A DNA stretch of 64,000 nt from Scleromatobacter sp045810285 (lineage in GTDB: Bacteria > Pseudomonadota > Gammaproteobacteria > Burkholderiales > Burkholderiaceae_C). The stretch spans positions 1 to 64,000 of the forward strand of contig JBJMWE010000155.1 of assembly GCA_045810285.1 (NCBI GenBank), given 5' to 3'. Positions 27,419 to 36,635 of this stretch are shown one piece after another. How positions within the stretch are numbered: the stretch's first letter is position 1; each line of letters begins with the position of its first letter. The position numbers were made by a program, and so were the translations under genes. The notes beneath the pieces are model-generated. The model ran no database searches, had not been told where the DNA came from, and saw only the letters and a program-made list of their open reading frames with translations.

Positions 27419-28336
27419 ATGCTCGAACGCATCCACCTCGCGATCGTCCAGCAGGTCGACAAGCTCGGCTCGATGACCGCCGCGGCCGAGGCGCTGCACC
27501 TGACGCAGTCGGCGATCAGCCACTCCATGCGCAAGCTCGAGGAGCAGCTGGGCGCCGACATCTGGCTGCGCGAGGGCCGCAGCCTGCGCCTCACCCAGGC
27601 CGGGCAATACCTGCTGCAGGTGGCCAACCGCGTGCTGCCGCAGCTGGTGCTCGCGGAGACGCGCATCGGCCAGTACGCCGAGGGCGAGCGCGGCACGCTG
27701 CGCATCGGCATGGAGTGCCATCCGTGCTACCAGTGGCTGCTCAAGATCGTGTCGCCCTACCTCGCGCGCTGGCCCGACGTCGACGTCGACGTGAAGCAGA
27801 AGTTCCAGTTCGGGGGCATCGGCGCGCTGTTCGGCTACGAGATCGACCTGCTGGTCACGCCCGACCCGCTGCACAAGCCCGGACTCGCGTTCGTGCCGGT
27901 GTTCGACTACGAACAGGTGCTGGTCGTCGACAGCACGCATCCGCTGGCGGAGGTCCCGTACGTCAAGCCGGAGCAGCTGTCCGACCAGGTGCTGATCACC
28001 TACCCGGTGCCGATCGACCGCCTGGACATCTACACGCAGTTCCTGATGCCCGCCGGCATCACGCCCAGGCGGCAGAAGGCGATCGAGACGACGGACATCA
28101 TGCTGCAGATGGTGGCCAGCGGCCGCGGCGTGGCCGCGCTGCCGCGCTGGCTGGCCGAGGAGTACGCCGCGAAGATGCCCGTCGTGCCGGTGCGCCTGGG
28201 CCGCCGCGGCATCCCCAAGCAGATCTTCCTCGGCGCGCGCGAGTCCGACGTCGACGTCGACTACCTCAAGGCCTTCGTCGAGTTCGCGCAGCGGCCGGCG
28301 CCGGCGGCCCGGCGTCAGTCCGCCGCGAAACGGTAG
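27419..28336 (+). CDS. metR: LysR-family regulator MetR
   Basis: Activator of methionine biosynthesis genes that uses homocysteine as co-inducer. 305 residues. The N-terminal helix-turn-helix (MLERIHLAIVQQVDKLGSMTAAAEALHLTQSAISHSMRKLEEQLGADIW region) precedes an effector domain with MECHPCYQWLLKIV (about 99-112), a wording characteristic of MetR. Position divergent from metE supports the name. Its 3' end (stop at 28334-28336) overlaps the end of the convergent XRE-type regulator by 22 bp. Confidence 0.95.
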   Translation: MLERIHLAIVQQVDKLGSMTAAAEALHLTQSAISHSMRKLEEQLGADIWLREGRSLRLTQAGQYLLQVANRVLPQLVLAETRIGQYAEGERGTLRIGMECHPCYQWLLKIVSPYLARWPDVDVDVKQKFQFGGIGALFGYEIDLLVTPDPLHKPGLAFVPVFDYEQVLVVDSTHPLAEVPYVKPEQLSDQVLITYPVPIDRLDIYTQFLMPAGITPRRQKAIETTDIMLQMVASGRGVAALPRWLAEEYAAKMPVVPVRLGRRGIPKQIFLGARESDVDVDYLKAFVEFAQRPAPAARRQSAAKR

Positions 28337-29787
28337 GACACCAGCGACTCGCCGTCGGTGTCCGTCACCAGCGTGCGGCCCGCCGGCGGGAACGCGCGCT
28401 GCACGCAATCCGTGCGCGGGCACACGCGGCAGCCCGGACCGATGGGCACCACGCCGCGCGGGGCCGCCACGTCGAGGCCGTCCGCGTACACGAGCTCGCG
28501 CGCATGCGAGAGCTCGCAACCCAGCCCGATCGCGAACAGCTTGCGGCGCGCCTCGAAGCCGCCGCCGCCGCGGCGGGTGGTGCGAGCGATGCCGAAGAAG
28601 CGCGCGCCGTCGGGCATCTCGGCCACCTGCGCGAGGATGCGGCCCGGCTGCGCGAAGGCCTCGTGCACCTGCCACAGCGGACACGCCCCGCCGTGACGCG
28701 CGAAGTGGAACGCCGTGGCGCTCTGGCGCTTGGAGATGTTGCCGGCCTGGTCGATGCGCACGAAGTAGAACGGCACGCCGCGCAGGCCGGGCCGCTGCAG
28801 CGTCGACAACCGGTGGCACACCGTCTCGAAGCCGACGTGGAAATGGCGCTGCAGGCGCTCGATGTCGTAGCGGAACTCGCGCGACGCGGCGAGCATGCGC
28901 TCGTACGGCAGCAGCGCGGCGCCCGCGAAATAGTGGGCGAAGCCCTGGCGCGCCAGGCCCTGGGTGGCGGGATCGGCGTAGCCGCCCTCGCGCACCTCGT
29001 CCTCGATGGCGTCGCGGTGCGCCACCAGCGCGTACTGCGTGGCGACCTGGAACGCCTGCTGCGCGTCGCTCAGGTGCGCGGGCACCCAAAGGCGCCTGCG
29101 TGACGGCTCGTAGCGGCGCAGCGCGGCGTCGTCGCCCGCGCGGCCGCGCGCATCGTCGCTGGCGATGACCTCGATGCCGCAGCGCTCGCGCAGCAGCGCC
29201 TTCAGCGCAGGCATGCGCTCGCCGGGCTGCAGGCCGGCCTCGCTGGCCAGCGCCTCGGCGAGCCGGTCCAGGCGATCGATGTAGTTGTTGCGGCGGTTGA
29301 ACTGGTCGCGCACCTCCTCGTGCGGCAGCGGCGCGAGCAGCGCGGCGCGGTCGGCGTCGCCCTGCTCGCCGTAGAAGCGGTCGATCGCCTGCGCGTAGTC
29401 CTCCTGGATGCGCTGGTGGCGCTGGTACAGCAACAGGAATGCGTCGACCAGCTCCGGGGCCTGCTCGATCATGCGCGCCAGCTGCGGCGCCGGCACGGGG
29501 CTCGTGCGCAGCGTGCGGTCCTGCAGCGCGCAATCGAGCTCGCCCAGCAGGCGCTTGTCGGTGTCGTCGGAGAACTGCGCGACGTCGCCACCGAAGGCCT
29601 CGGCCAGCTTCAGCAGAACGGGCGCCGTGACCGGGCGCTGGTTGTTCTCGATCTGGCTCACGTAGCTGAGCGACAGCGCCAGGCGCTCGGCCAGCGCCGT
29701 CTGGCTGAGCCCGTGCTGCTCGCGCACGCGTCGCACGCGCGGACCCGCGAACAGCTTGCGGCCGCTGGAGGCCTCGCTCGTCGCCAT
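28315..29787 (-). CDS. XRE/ImmA-IrrE-like short-chain acyl regulator (ScfR/RamB/PrpR type), valine operon
   Basis: A 490-residue regulator. The XRE helix-turn-helix spans about 14-70 (RVRRVREQHGLSQTALAERLALSLSYVSQIENNQRPV). A central IrrE/ImmA-like region carries FAHYFAGAALLPYERML in place of a full HExxH. A C-terminal cysteine-containing ScfRs domain holds GGACPLWQVHEAF and the cluster PIGPGCRVCPRTDC. The family (RamB, PrpR, ScfR) senses short-chain acyl-CoA and controls propionate, acetate or glyoxylate genes. It is divergent from the mmsA valine operon and a paralogue of the regulator at 41854. ATG 29787 begins close to the HTH. Likely controls the adjacent operon and itself. Confidence 0.88.
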   Translation of the reverse strand: MATSEASSGRKLFAGPRVRRVREQHGLSQTALAERLALSLSYVSQIENNQRPVTAPVLLKLAEAFGGDVAQFSDDTDKRLLGELDCALQDRTLRTSPVPAPQLARMIEQAPELVDAFLLLYQRHQRIQEDYAQAIDRFYGEQGDADRAALLAPLPHEEVRDQFNRRNNYIDRLDRLAEALASEAGLQPGERMPALKALLRERCGIEVIASDDARGRAGDDAALRRYEPSRRRLWVPAHLSDAQQAFQVATQYALVAHRDAIEDEVREGGYADPATQGLARQGFAHYFAGAALLPYERMLAASREFRYDIERLQRHFHVGFETVCHRLSTLQRPGLRGVPFYFVRIDQAGNISKRQSATAFHFARHGGACPLWQVHEAFAQPGRILAQVAEMPDGARFFGIARTTRRGGGGFEARRKLFAIGLGCELSHARELVYADGLDVAAPRGVVPIGPGCRVCPRTDCVQRAFPPAGRTLVTDTDGESLVSYRFAAD

Positions 29788-29816
29788 CTTCACAACCTTC
29801 ACGGATTCACAAGATC

Positions 29817-29836
29817 CTTGCAAAGAGATTTGCAAG
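29817..29836. promoter_or_regulatory. Putative operator for the ScfR-like regulator (mmsA side)
   Basis: Perfect inverted repeat CTTGCAAA-GAGA-TTTGCAAG in the 172-bp divergent region between the regulator and mmsA. Its TTTGCAA half-site resembles the published RamB/PrpR recognition sequence (TTTGCAAA or TTTGCAAC). TTCACA and TTTGTGAAG motifs nearby may be further elements. Confidence 0.55.
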
Positions 29837-29959
29837 CTTTCTCTTTCACATCAATGAGTTATCGCTGTTTGTGAAGAGAGTGGATAGATTCTGTGTGAAG
29901 TTTTCCGTGCTGTCCAGACGACAGCGCGACCGCCGGATCCGATACGGAGACATCACCCC

Positions 29960-31471
29960 ATGACCGACCCCCTGAACGCCCCCAGCCTTCCGCTGCTGAT
30001 CGGCGGGAAGCACGTGCATTCGCGCAGCGAGCAGTGGCGCGACATCGTCAACCCGGCCACGCAGCAGCTGCTCGCGCGCGTGCCCCTGGCCACGGCGGCC
30101 GAGGTCGACGCCGCCGTCGCGTCGGCCAAGGACGCGTTCGGCACCTGGCGCCGGACGCCCATCGGCGCGCGCGCCCGCATCTTCCTGAAGTACCAGCAGC
30201 TGATCCGCGAGCACATGAAGGAGCTCGCGGCCCTGCTCACCGCCGAACAGGGCAAGACGCTGGCCGATGCCGAGGGCGACGTCTTCCGCGGCCTCGAGGT
30301 GGTGGAACACGCGGCGGCCATCGGCAACCTGCAGCTGGGCGAGCTCGCCAACAACGTGGCCGGCGGCGTCGACACGTACACGCTGCTGCAACCCCTGGGG
30401 GTATGCGCCGGCATCACGCCGTTCAACTTCCCCGCGATGATCCCGCTGTGGATGTTCCCGATGGCCATCGCCTGCGGCAACACCTTCGTGCTGAAGCCGT
30501 CGGAGCAGGATCCGATGGTGACGATGCGCCTGTGCGAGCTCGCGCTGGAAGCGGGCGTGCCGCCGGGCGTGCTCAATGTCGTGCACGGCGGCGAGGACGT
30601 CGTCAACGCGATCTGCGACCACGCGGATGTCAAGGCGATCTCCTTCGTCGGTTCCACCCGGGTCGGGACGCACGTGTACAACCGCGCCACGCTCGCCGGC
30701 AAGCGCGTGCAATGCATGATGGGCGCGAAGAACCACGCGATCGTGCTGCCCGACGCACACAGGCAGCAGACGCTGGACGCGCTGGCGGGCGCGTCGTTCG
30801 GCGCGGCGGGGCAGCGCTGCATGGCGGTCTCCGTGGCGGTGCTCGTGGGCGAATCGCGCCGGTGGATCCCGGAACTCGTGGAGCGCGCGCGGAAGATGTC
30901 GGTGGGCGACGGTGCGGCGAAGACGACCGACGTCGGCCCGCTGATCTCGTGCGCCGCGAAGGAGCGCGTCGAGGCGCTGATCGCGCGCGGCGTCGAGGAC
31001 GGCGCCACGCTGGAGCTCGATGGCCGGCTGCCCGCGCTCGAAGGCGGCCTGCGCGAGGGCAACTTCGTCGGGCCGACCGTGTTCTCGGGCGTCAAGCCGG
31101 GCATGGCGATCTACGAGCAGGAGATCTTCGGCCCGGTGCTGTGCATCGCCGAGGCCGCCACGCTGGCCGACGCCATCGCGCTGGTGAACGCGAATCCGAA
31201 CGGCAACGGCACCGCGATCTTCACGCAGTCGGGCGCGGCGGCGCGCCGGTTCCAGGAGGAGATCGACGTCGGCCAGGTGGGCATCAACGTGCCCATCCCC
31301 GTGCCGGTGCCGCTGTTCTCGTTCAGCGGCTCGCGCGCGTCCAAGCTGGGCGACCTGGGGCCCTATGGCAAGCAGGCCGTGTTGTTCTACACGCAGACGA
31401 AGACGGTGACGTCGCGCTGGTTCGAGGACGACGTGTCGACGGGCGTCAACACGACGATCAGCCTCAAGTAG
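29960..31471 (+). CDS. mmsA: Methylmalonate-semialdehyde dehydrogenase (CoA-acylating)
   Basis: Oxidises methylmalonate semialdehyde with NAD+ and CoA to propionyl-CoA and CO2, the final step of valine degradation (and of myo-inositol or beta-alanine routes). The 503 residues match the family. Aldehyde dehydrogenase fold: GVCAGITPFNFPAMIPLWM (147-165), the NAD-binding SFVGSTRVG, and catalytic Cys287 in GAAGQRCMAVS. The C-terminal phrase VPVPLFSFSGSR is typical of MmsA. First gene of a five-gene operon; the acyl-CoA dehydrogenase starts 5 bp after its stop. Confidence 0.96.
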   Translation: MTDPLNAPSLPLLIGGKHVHSRSEQWRDIVNPATQQLLARVPLATAAEVDAAVASAKDAFGTWRRTPIGARARIFLKYQQLIREHMKELAALLTAEQGKTLADAEGDVFRGLEVVEHAAAIGNLQLGELANNVAGGVDTYTLLQPLGVCAGITPFNFPAMIPLWMFPMAIACGNTFVLKPSEQDPMVTMRLCELALEAGVPPGVLNVVHGGEDVVNAICDHADVKAISFVGSTRVGTHVYNRATLAGKRVQCMMGAKNHAIVLPDAHRQQTLDALAGASFGAAGQRCMAVSVAVLVGESRRWIPELVERARKMSVGDGAAKTTDVGPLISCAAKERVEALIARGVEDGATLELDGRLPALEGGLREGNFVGPTVFSGVKPGMAIYEQEIFGPVLCIAEAATLADAIALVNANPNGNGTAIFTQSGAAARRFQEEIDVGQVGINVPIPVPVPLFSFSGSRASKLGDLGPYGKQAVLFYTQTKTVTSRWFEDDVSTGVNTTISLK

Positions 31472-31476
31472 CGGCA

Positions 31477-32633
<1,157 letters not shown>

Positions 32634-32637
<4 letters not shown>

Positions 32638-33422
32638 CCCACCACGACACCCCTGGACTCCAGCTCGCGAAGCACGGCCGCGCCGCCGTCGTCACGCTCG
32701 CCAACCCGCCCGCCCACGCCTGGACGGCGGACAGCCTCGCCGCGCTCGCGCGCCTCGTGCGCGCGCTCGACGCCGACCCTGACATCGTCGCGCTGGTGAT
32801 CACCGGCGCCGGCGAGAAGTTCTTCAGCGCCGGCGCCGACCTGAAGCTGTTCGCGCAAGGCGACGCCGGCACCGCCAGCACGATGGAGCGCCGCTTCGGC
32901 GAGGCCTTCGAGACGCTGGCCGCCTTCCGCGGCGTGAGCATCGCGGCCATCAACGGCTACGCGATGGGCGGCGGCCTCGAATGCGCGCTGGCCTGCGACC
33001 TGCGCGTCGCCGAGGAGCACGCCGTCATGGCCCTGCCCGAGGCTTCGGTCGGCCTGCTGCCGTGCGCGGGCGGCACGCAGTGGCTGGCCTGGACGGTCGG
33101 CGAATCGTGGGCCAAGCGCATGATCCTGCTGGGCGAGCGCGTCGACGCGCCGACCGCGCTGCGCATCGGCCTGGTCGACGAGGTCGTCGCGCGCGGCGGC
33201 GCGCTCGCGCGGGCGCTCGCGATGGCCGGGCAGGTCGGGCGGCAGAGCCCGGGCGCCGTGCGCGCGTGCAAGCAGCTGATCCACGGGGCGCGTTCGTCGT
33301 CGCCGCAGCAGGCGCTGGTGCGCGAGCGCGAGGCCTTCGTCGGCCTGTTCGAGACGGAGGACCAGCGCGAAGGCGTGGCGGCGTTCCTCGACAAGCGCGC
33401 GCCGGCGTGGCGCAACGCCTGA
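32634..33422 (+). CDS. Enoyl-CoA hydratase (probable methacrylyl-CoA hydratase)
   Basis: A 262-residue crotonase-fold enzyme. Oxyanion-hole segments are FFSAGADLKLF (about 62-72) and INGYAMGGGLECALACDLR. The two catalytic glutamate positions are seen as Glu in GGLECALACD and Glu in MALPEASVGLLPCAGG. In this operon it would hydrate methacrylyl-CoA to 3-hydroxyisobutyryl-CoA. Its ATG overlaps the dehydrogenase stop by four bases, and the hydrolase follows within 8 bp. The ending KRAPAWRNA is typical of short-chain enoyl-CoA hydratases. Confidence 0.9.
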
Positions 33423-33429
33423 GGCCGCG

Positions 33430-34548
33430 ATGCCCGATCCCGTCCTCTTCTCGACGATCGCCACCGCCTCCGGCCACGTCTTCGGCCGCGCGACGCTGAA
33501 CGCGCCGGCCAGCCTCAACGCCTTGTCGCTGGCCATGATCGACCTGCTCGCCGCGCAGCTCGACGCATGGATCGCCGACCCGCAGGTCGCCGGCCTCGTC
33601 CTCGACGCCACCGGCGACAAGGCCTTCTGCGCCGGGGGTGACGTCGTCGCGCTGCACCGCTCGATCCGCGAGACGCCGCCCGGCGCCGTGCCGCGCCGCG
33701 CCGCGGCCTTCTTCGAACGCGAGTACCGGCTCGACCACCGCCTGCACACCGCGCCCAAGCCCGTGCTCTGCTGGGGCCACGGCATCGTGATGGGGGGCGG
33801 CATCGGCCTGATGGCGGGCGCGTCGCATCGCGTGGTGACGGCGCGCACCCGGCTCGCGATGCCCGAGATCGGCATCGGCCTGTACCCGGACGCCGGCGGC
33901 AGCCGCTTCCTCGGCCGGGTGCCGGGACGCGGCGGCCTGTTCCTCGCGCTGACCGGCGCCCCGCTGGACGCGAGCGACGCGCGTTTCGCCGGACTGGCGG
34001 ATTTCCAGTTGCGGCTCGAGGACCACGGCGCCGTGCTCGACGCGATCGCCGCCGAACGCTGGCACGGCCGGCGCACGGACGACGACGCGCGGCTCGCCTG
34101 GCTGCTGCAGTCGCGCGCCTGCGGCGTCGAGGCCCCGCCCTCGCCGCTGCGCACGCAGCTCGACGCCATCGACGCGGTCATCGGCCACGACGGACTGGAC
34201 GCCGCCGCCACGCGCCTGCGCACCCTCGCGCACGATGCCGACCCGTGGCTCGCCGCCGCGGCCACCGCCTTTGCCAGGGGCGCCCCGAGTTCCGCGCGCC
34301 TGGCCTTCGAGCTGCAGCGCCGCGCGGGTGCGCTCTCGCTGGCCGAGGTGTTCCGTCTCGAATGGCAGGCCTCGGTCGGCTGCTGCATGCACGGCGACTT
34401 CGCCGAGGGCGTGCGCGCGCTGCTGGTCGACAAGGACAAGTCGCCGCGCTGGCGCCCCGCGACGCTGGCCGAGGCCGACGACACGCTCGTCGAGTCGCTG
34501 CTCGCACCGCGCTTTTACGGCGTGCATCCGCTGGCCGACCTGCATTGA
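33430..34548 (+). CDS. 3-Hydroxyisobutyryl-CoA hydrolase
   Basis: Hydrolyses 3-hydroxyisobutyryl-CoA to free 3-hydroxyisobutyrate, the committed CoA-release step of valine degradation. 372 residues, longer than ordinary hydratases and matching the HIBCH group. Diagnostic segments are AFCAGGDVVALHRSIRE, GIVMGGGIGLMAGASHRVVT and MPEIGIGLYPDAGGSRFLGRVPG. The C-terminal SLAEVFRLEWQASVGCCMHGDFAEGVRALLVDKDKSPRW region distinguishes it from hydratases. Fourth gene of the operon. Confidence 0.94.
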   Translation: MPDPVLFSTIATASGHVFGRATLNAPASLNALSLAMIDLLAAQLDAWIADPQVAGLVLDATGDKAFCAGGDVVALHRSIRETPPGAVPRRAAAFFEREYRLDHRLHTAPKPVLCWGHGIVMGGGIGLMAGASHRVVTARTRLAMPEIGIGLYPDAGGSRFLGRVPGRGGLFLALTGAPLDASDARFAGLADFQLRLEDHGAVLDAIAAERWHGRRTDDDARLAWLLQSRACGVEAPPSPLRTQLDAIDAVIGHDGLDAAATRLRTLAHDADPWLAAAATAFARGAPSSARLAFELQRRAGALSLAEVFRLEWQASVGCCMHGDFAEGVRALLVDKDKSPRWRPATLAEADDTLVESLLAPRFYGVHPLADLH

Positions 34549-34574
34549 ACCTCGACGACGACACGGAGACAGAC

Positions 34575-35468
34575 ATGACCCCCACCATCGCCTTCATCGG
34601 CCTCGGCCACATGGGCGGCCCGATGGCCGCGAACCTGCATCGGGCCGGCCATCGCGTGACCGCCTTCGACCTCGGCGCGGATGCGCTCGCCAGGGCGCGC
34701 GGACAGGGCCTGCAGGTCGCCTCGTCGGCAACGGAGGCGGTCGAGGGCGCGCAGGTGGTCGTCTCGATGCTGCCGGCCAGCCGGCATGTCGAGGCGCTGT
34801 TCCTCGGCGCCGACGGACTGCTCGCGCGGCTGGCGCCCGGCACGCTCGTGATCGATTGCAGCACCATCGCCCCGGCGTCGGCCCGGGCGGTCGCGCAGGC
34901 CGCGGCCGCGCGCGGCCACGCGATGCTGGACGCGCCGGTCTCGGGCGGCACCGCGGGCGCGGCGGCGGGCACGCTGACCTTCATCGTCGGCGGCGACGCC
35001 GCGGCGTTGGAGCGCGCGCGGCCCGTGCTGCAGTCCATGGGCCGCAACATCTTCCACATGGGCGACAACGGCGCGGGCCAGGTGGCCAAGCTGTGCAACA
35101 ACATGGCGCTGGGCGTGATCATGGCCGTCACCGGCGAGGCGCTCGCACTCGGCACGGCGCACGGGCTCGACGCCAAGGCGTTGTCGCAGATGATGGCCGT
35201 GAGCACCGGCCGCAGCTGGGCCACCGAGGCCTGCAACCCGTGGCCCGGCGTGCTGGAGAACGCGCCGGCCTCGCGCGGCTACACGGGCGGGTTCGGCAGC
35301 GACCTGATGCTCAAGGACCTGGGCCTGGCGGTCGAGGCCGCGCTGGCGGTCGGCGCCACGATTCCCCTCGGCGAACTCGCCCGCAACCTCTACGCGATGA
35401 ACCGCCAGGCCGGCCGCGGCGGCCTCGACTTCTCCAGCGTGGTGAAGGTGCTCACCGAGCACGGATGA
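34575..35468 (+). CDS. mmsB: 3-Hydroxyisobutyrate dehydrogenase
   Basis: NAD-dependent oxidation of 3-hydroxyisobutyrate to methylmalonate semialdehyde, the substrate of MmsA at the head of the operon. 297 residues. N-terminal Rossmann motif GLGHMGGPMAANL (8-20), substrate-binding DAPVSGGTAGAAAGTL and catalytic Lys in GAGQVAKLCNNMALG; C-terminal helical domain with KDLGLAVEAA. ATG 34575 follows a GGAGA ribosome site. It closes the operon, so the operon has every step from isobutyryl-CoA to propionyl-CoA. Confidence 0.95.
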   Translation: MTPTIAFIGLGHMGGPMAANLHRAGHRVTAFDLGADALARARGQGLQVASSATEAVEGAQVVVSMLPASRHVEALFLGADGLLARLAPGTLVIDCSTIAPASARAVAQAAAARGHAMLDAPVSGGTAGAAAGTLTFIVGGDAAALERARPVLQSMGRNIFHMGDNGAGQVAKLCNNMALGVIMAVTGEALALGTAHGLDAKALSQMMAVSTGRSWATEACNPWPGVLENAPASRGYTGGFGSDLMLKDLGLAVEAALAVGATIPLGELARNLYAMNRQAGRGGLDFSSVVKVLTEHG

Positions 35469-35550
35469 CCACGACACGCGCCTGGATCCGCCCGCCTCGG
35501 GCGCGGTTCCTGGACGAACTGGAACGACTGACGAGCGACCGCTGATCGCA

Positions 35551-35716
35551 GGGGTCTGGCACCTCCTCGCGACGCCGAAGGCGGTGCGAGGCCGTGCCTG
35601 ACCTCGGCTGCGCTGGAGACGTCGGCGAGCGATCGGGGTCAGGCCCCGCCTCGAATCGCGATCAGCGCCATGCCTTCGACCAGCAACTGGGCGCGATTCG
35701 AGGAGGGCCAGACCCC
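35551..35716. repeat. REP-like element, family C (second copy)
   Basis: Starts GGGGTCTGGC (35551) and ends GGCCAGACCCC (35716), the same ends as the element at 16532-16755. It holds its own inner inverted repeat (CCTCGAATCGCG at 35649-35660, complement at 35692-35703) and CGGGGTCAGGCC near the middle. It sits between the convergent mmsB and prpB genes in a 290-bp gap that holds no other clear feature except a small hairpin at 35728-35746. Confidence 0.8.
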
Positions 35717-35727
35717 TTCGGTCTCGA

Positions 35728-35746
35728 CGCACCACCGTCCGGTGCG
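35728..35746 (-). terminator. Possible transcript-end hairpin after prpB
   Basis: Stem CGCACC pairs with GGTGCG across a 7-base loop, 13 bp beyond the prpB stop. No T-run follows, so it is a weak call. Confidence 0.3.
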
Positions 35747-35758
35747 CCGGAATCGAAC

Positions 35759-36619
35759 TCAGGTGTAGCGCTTCTCCAGCGCATCCCACTCCGGCTTGCC
35801 GACCAGGCGCTGGCGTTCCGCGAACGGCGCGACGAGCGTCGGATCCTCGTCGATGCGCCTGGTGTCGCGCAGCACGGTCAGCGCGCGCTGCATGCCGGCG
35901 AGCGCGCCCTGCAGCGCGGCGTTGGCATACAGCACGATGCCGTAGCCCAGCTGTCCGAGTTCCTCGGCGCCGAAGATCGGCGTCCTGCCGCCGATGACCA
36001 TGTTCATCAGCTGCGGCGGCCCCAGGCGCCTGGGCAACGCGCGGATCTCCTCGGCGGTGGTCACGGCCTCGACGAACAGGATGTCGGCGCCCGCTTCCGC
36101 GAAGCGCTGCGCGCGTTCGACGGCCGCCTCGAAGCCGTGGGTGGCGGCGGCGTCGGTGCGGGCCATGACCAGGAAATCAGGATCGGTGCGGGCGTCGACG
36201 GCCGCCTTGATCTTGCTGACCGCCTCCTCCGTGGAGATCACTTCCTTGCCGGAGAAGTGGCCGCAACGCTTGGGGGCGACCTGGTCTTCCAGCTGCACGC
36301 AGTCGGCCCCGGCGCGCTCGAGGATGCGCACCGAGTGGTACGTGTTCAACGCGTTGCCGAAGCCGGTGTCCATGTCGACGATCAGCGGCAGGCGGACGGC
36401 GTCGCGGATGCGGCTGGTGGCCTCGGCGATCTCGGCCAGGCCCATGAAGCCCTGGTCCGGCAGCCCGAGGTTCATGTTGGTGACGCCTGCGCCGGTGACG
36501 TAGATGGCCTCGAAGCCGAGGTCCTCGATCACCCGCGCCGACAGCGCATTGAACGCGCCCGGCACGATGGCGCCGCGGCGGGCGTTGACGAGGGTCTTGA
36601 GGGTCTTGCGAGTGGACAT
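35759..36619 (-). CDS. prpB: Isocitrate lyase/PEP mutase-family protein, probable 2-methylisocitrate lyase
   Basis: In the methylcitrate cycle this enzyme would split 2-methylisocitrate into pyruvate and succinate. 286 residues, a TIM barrel with the catalytic signature KRCGH (117-121), Mg-binding VDMDTGFG (81-88) and LEDQ. The region NMVIGGRTPIFGAEELGQLGYGIVLYANAALQGAL is unlike E. coli PrpB. It is closer to dimethylmalate-lyase or oxaloacetate-decarboxylase-like members of the superfamily. Position as the last gene of the prpC-acnD-prpF operon (16 bp after prpF) argues for methylisocitrate lyase activity, with that caveat. Confidence 0.75.
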   Translation of the reverse strand: MSTRKTLKTLVNARRGAIVPGAFNALSARVIEDLGFEAIYVTGAGVTNMNLGLPDQGFMGLAEIAEATSRIRDAVRLPLIVDMDTGFGNALNTYHSVRILERAGADCVQLEDQVAPKRCGHFSGKEVISTEEAVSKIKAAVDARTDPDFLVMARTDAAATHGFEAAVERAQRFAEAGADILFVEAVTTAEEIRALPRRLGPPQLMNMVIGGRTPIFGAEELGQLGYGIVLYANAALQGALAGMQRALTVLRDTRRIDEDPTLVAPFAERQRLVGKPEWDALEKRYT

Positions 36620-36635
36620 GTCGGAAATCTCGAAA

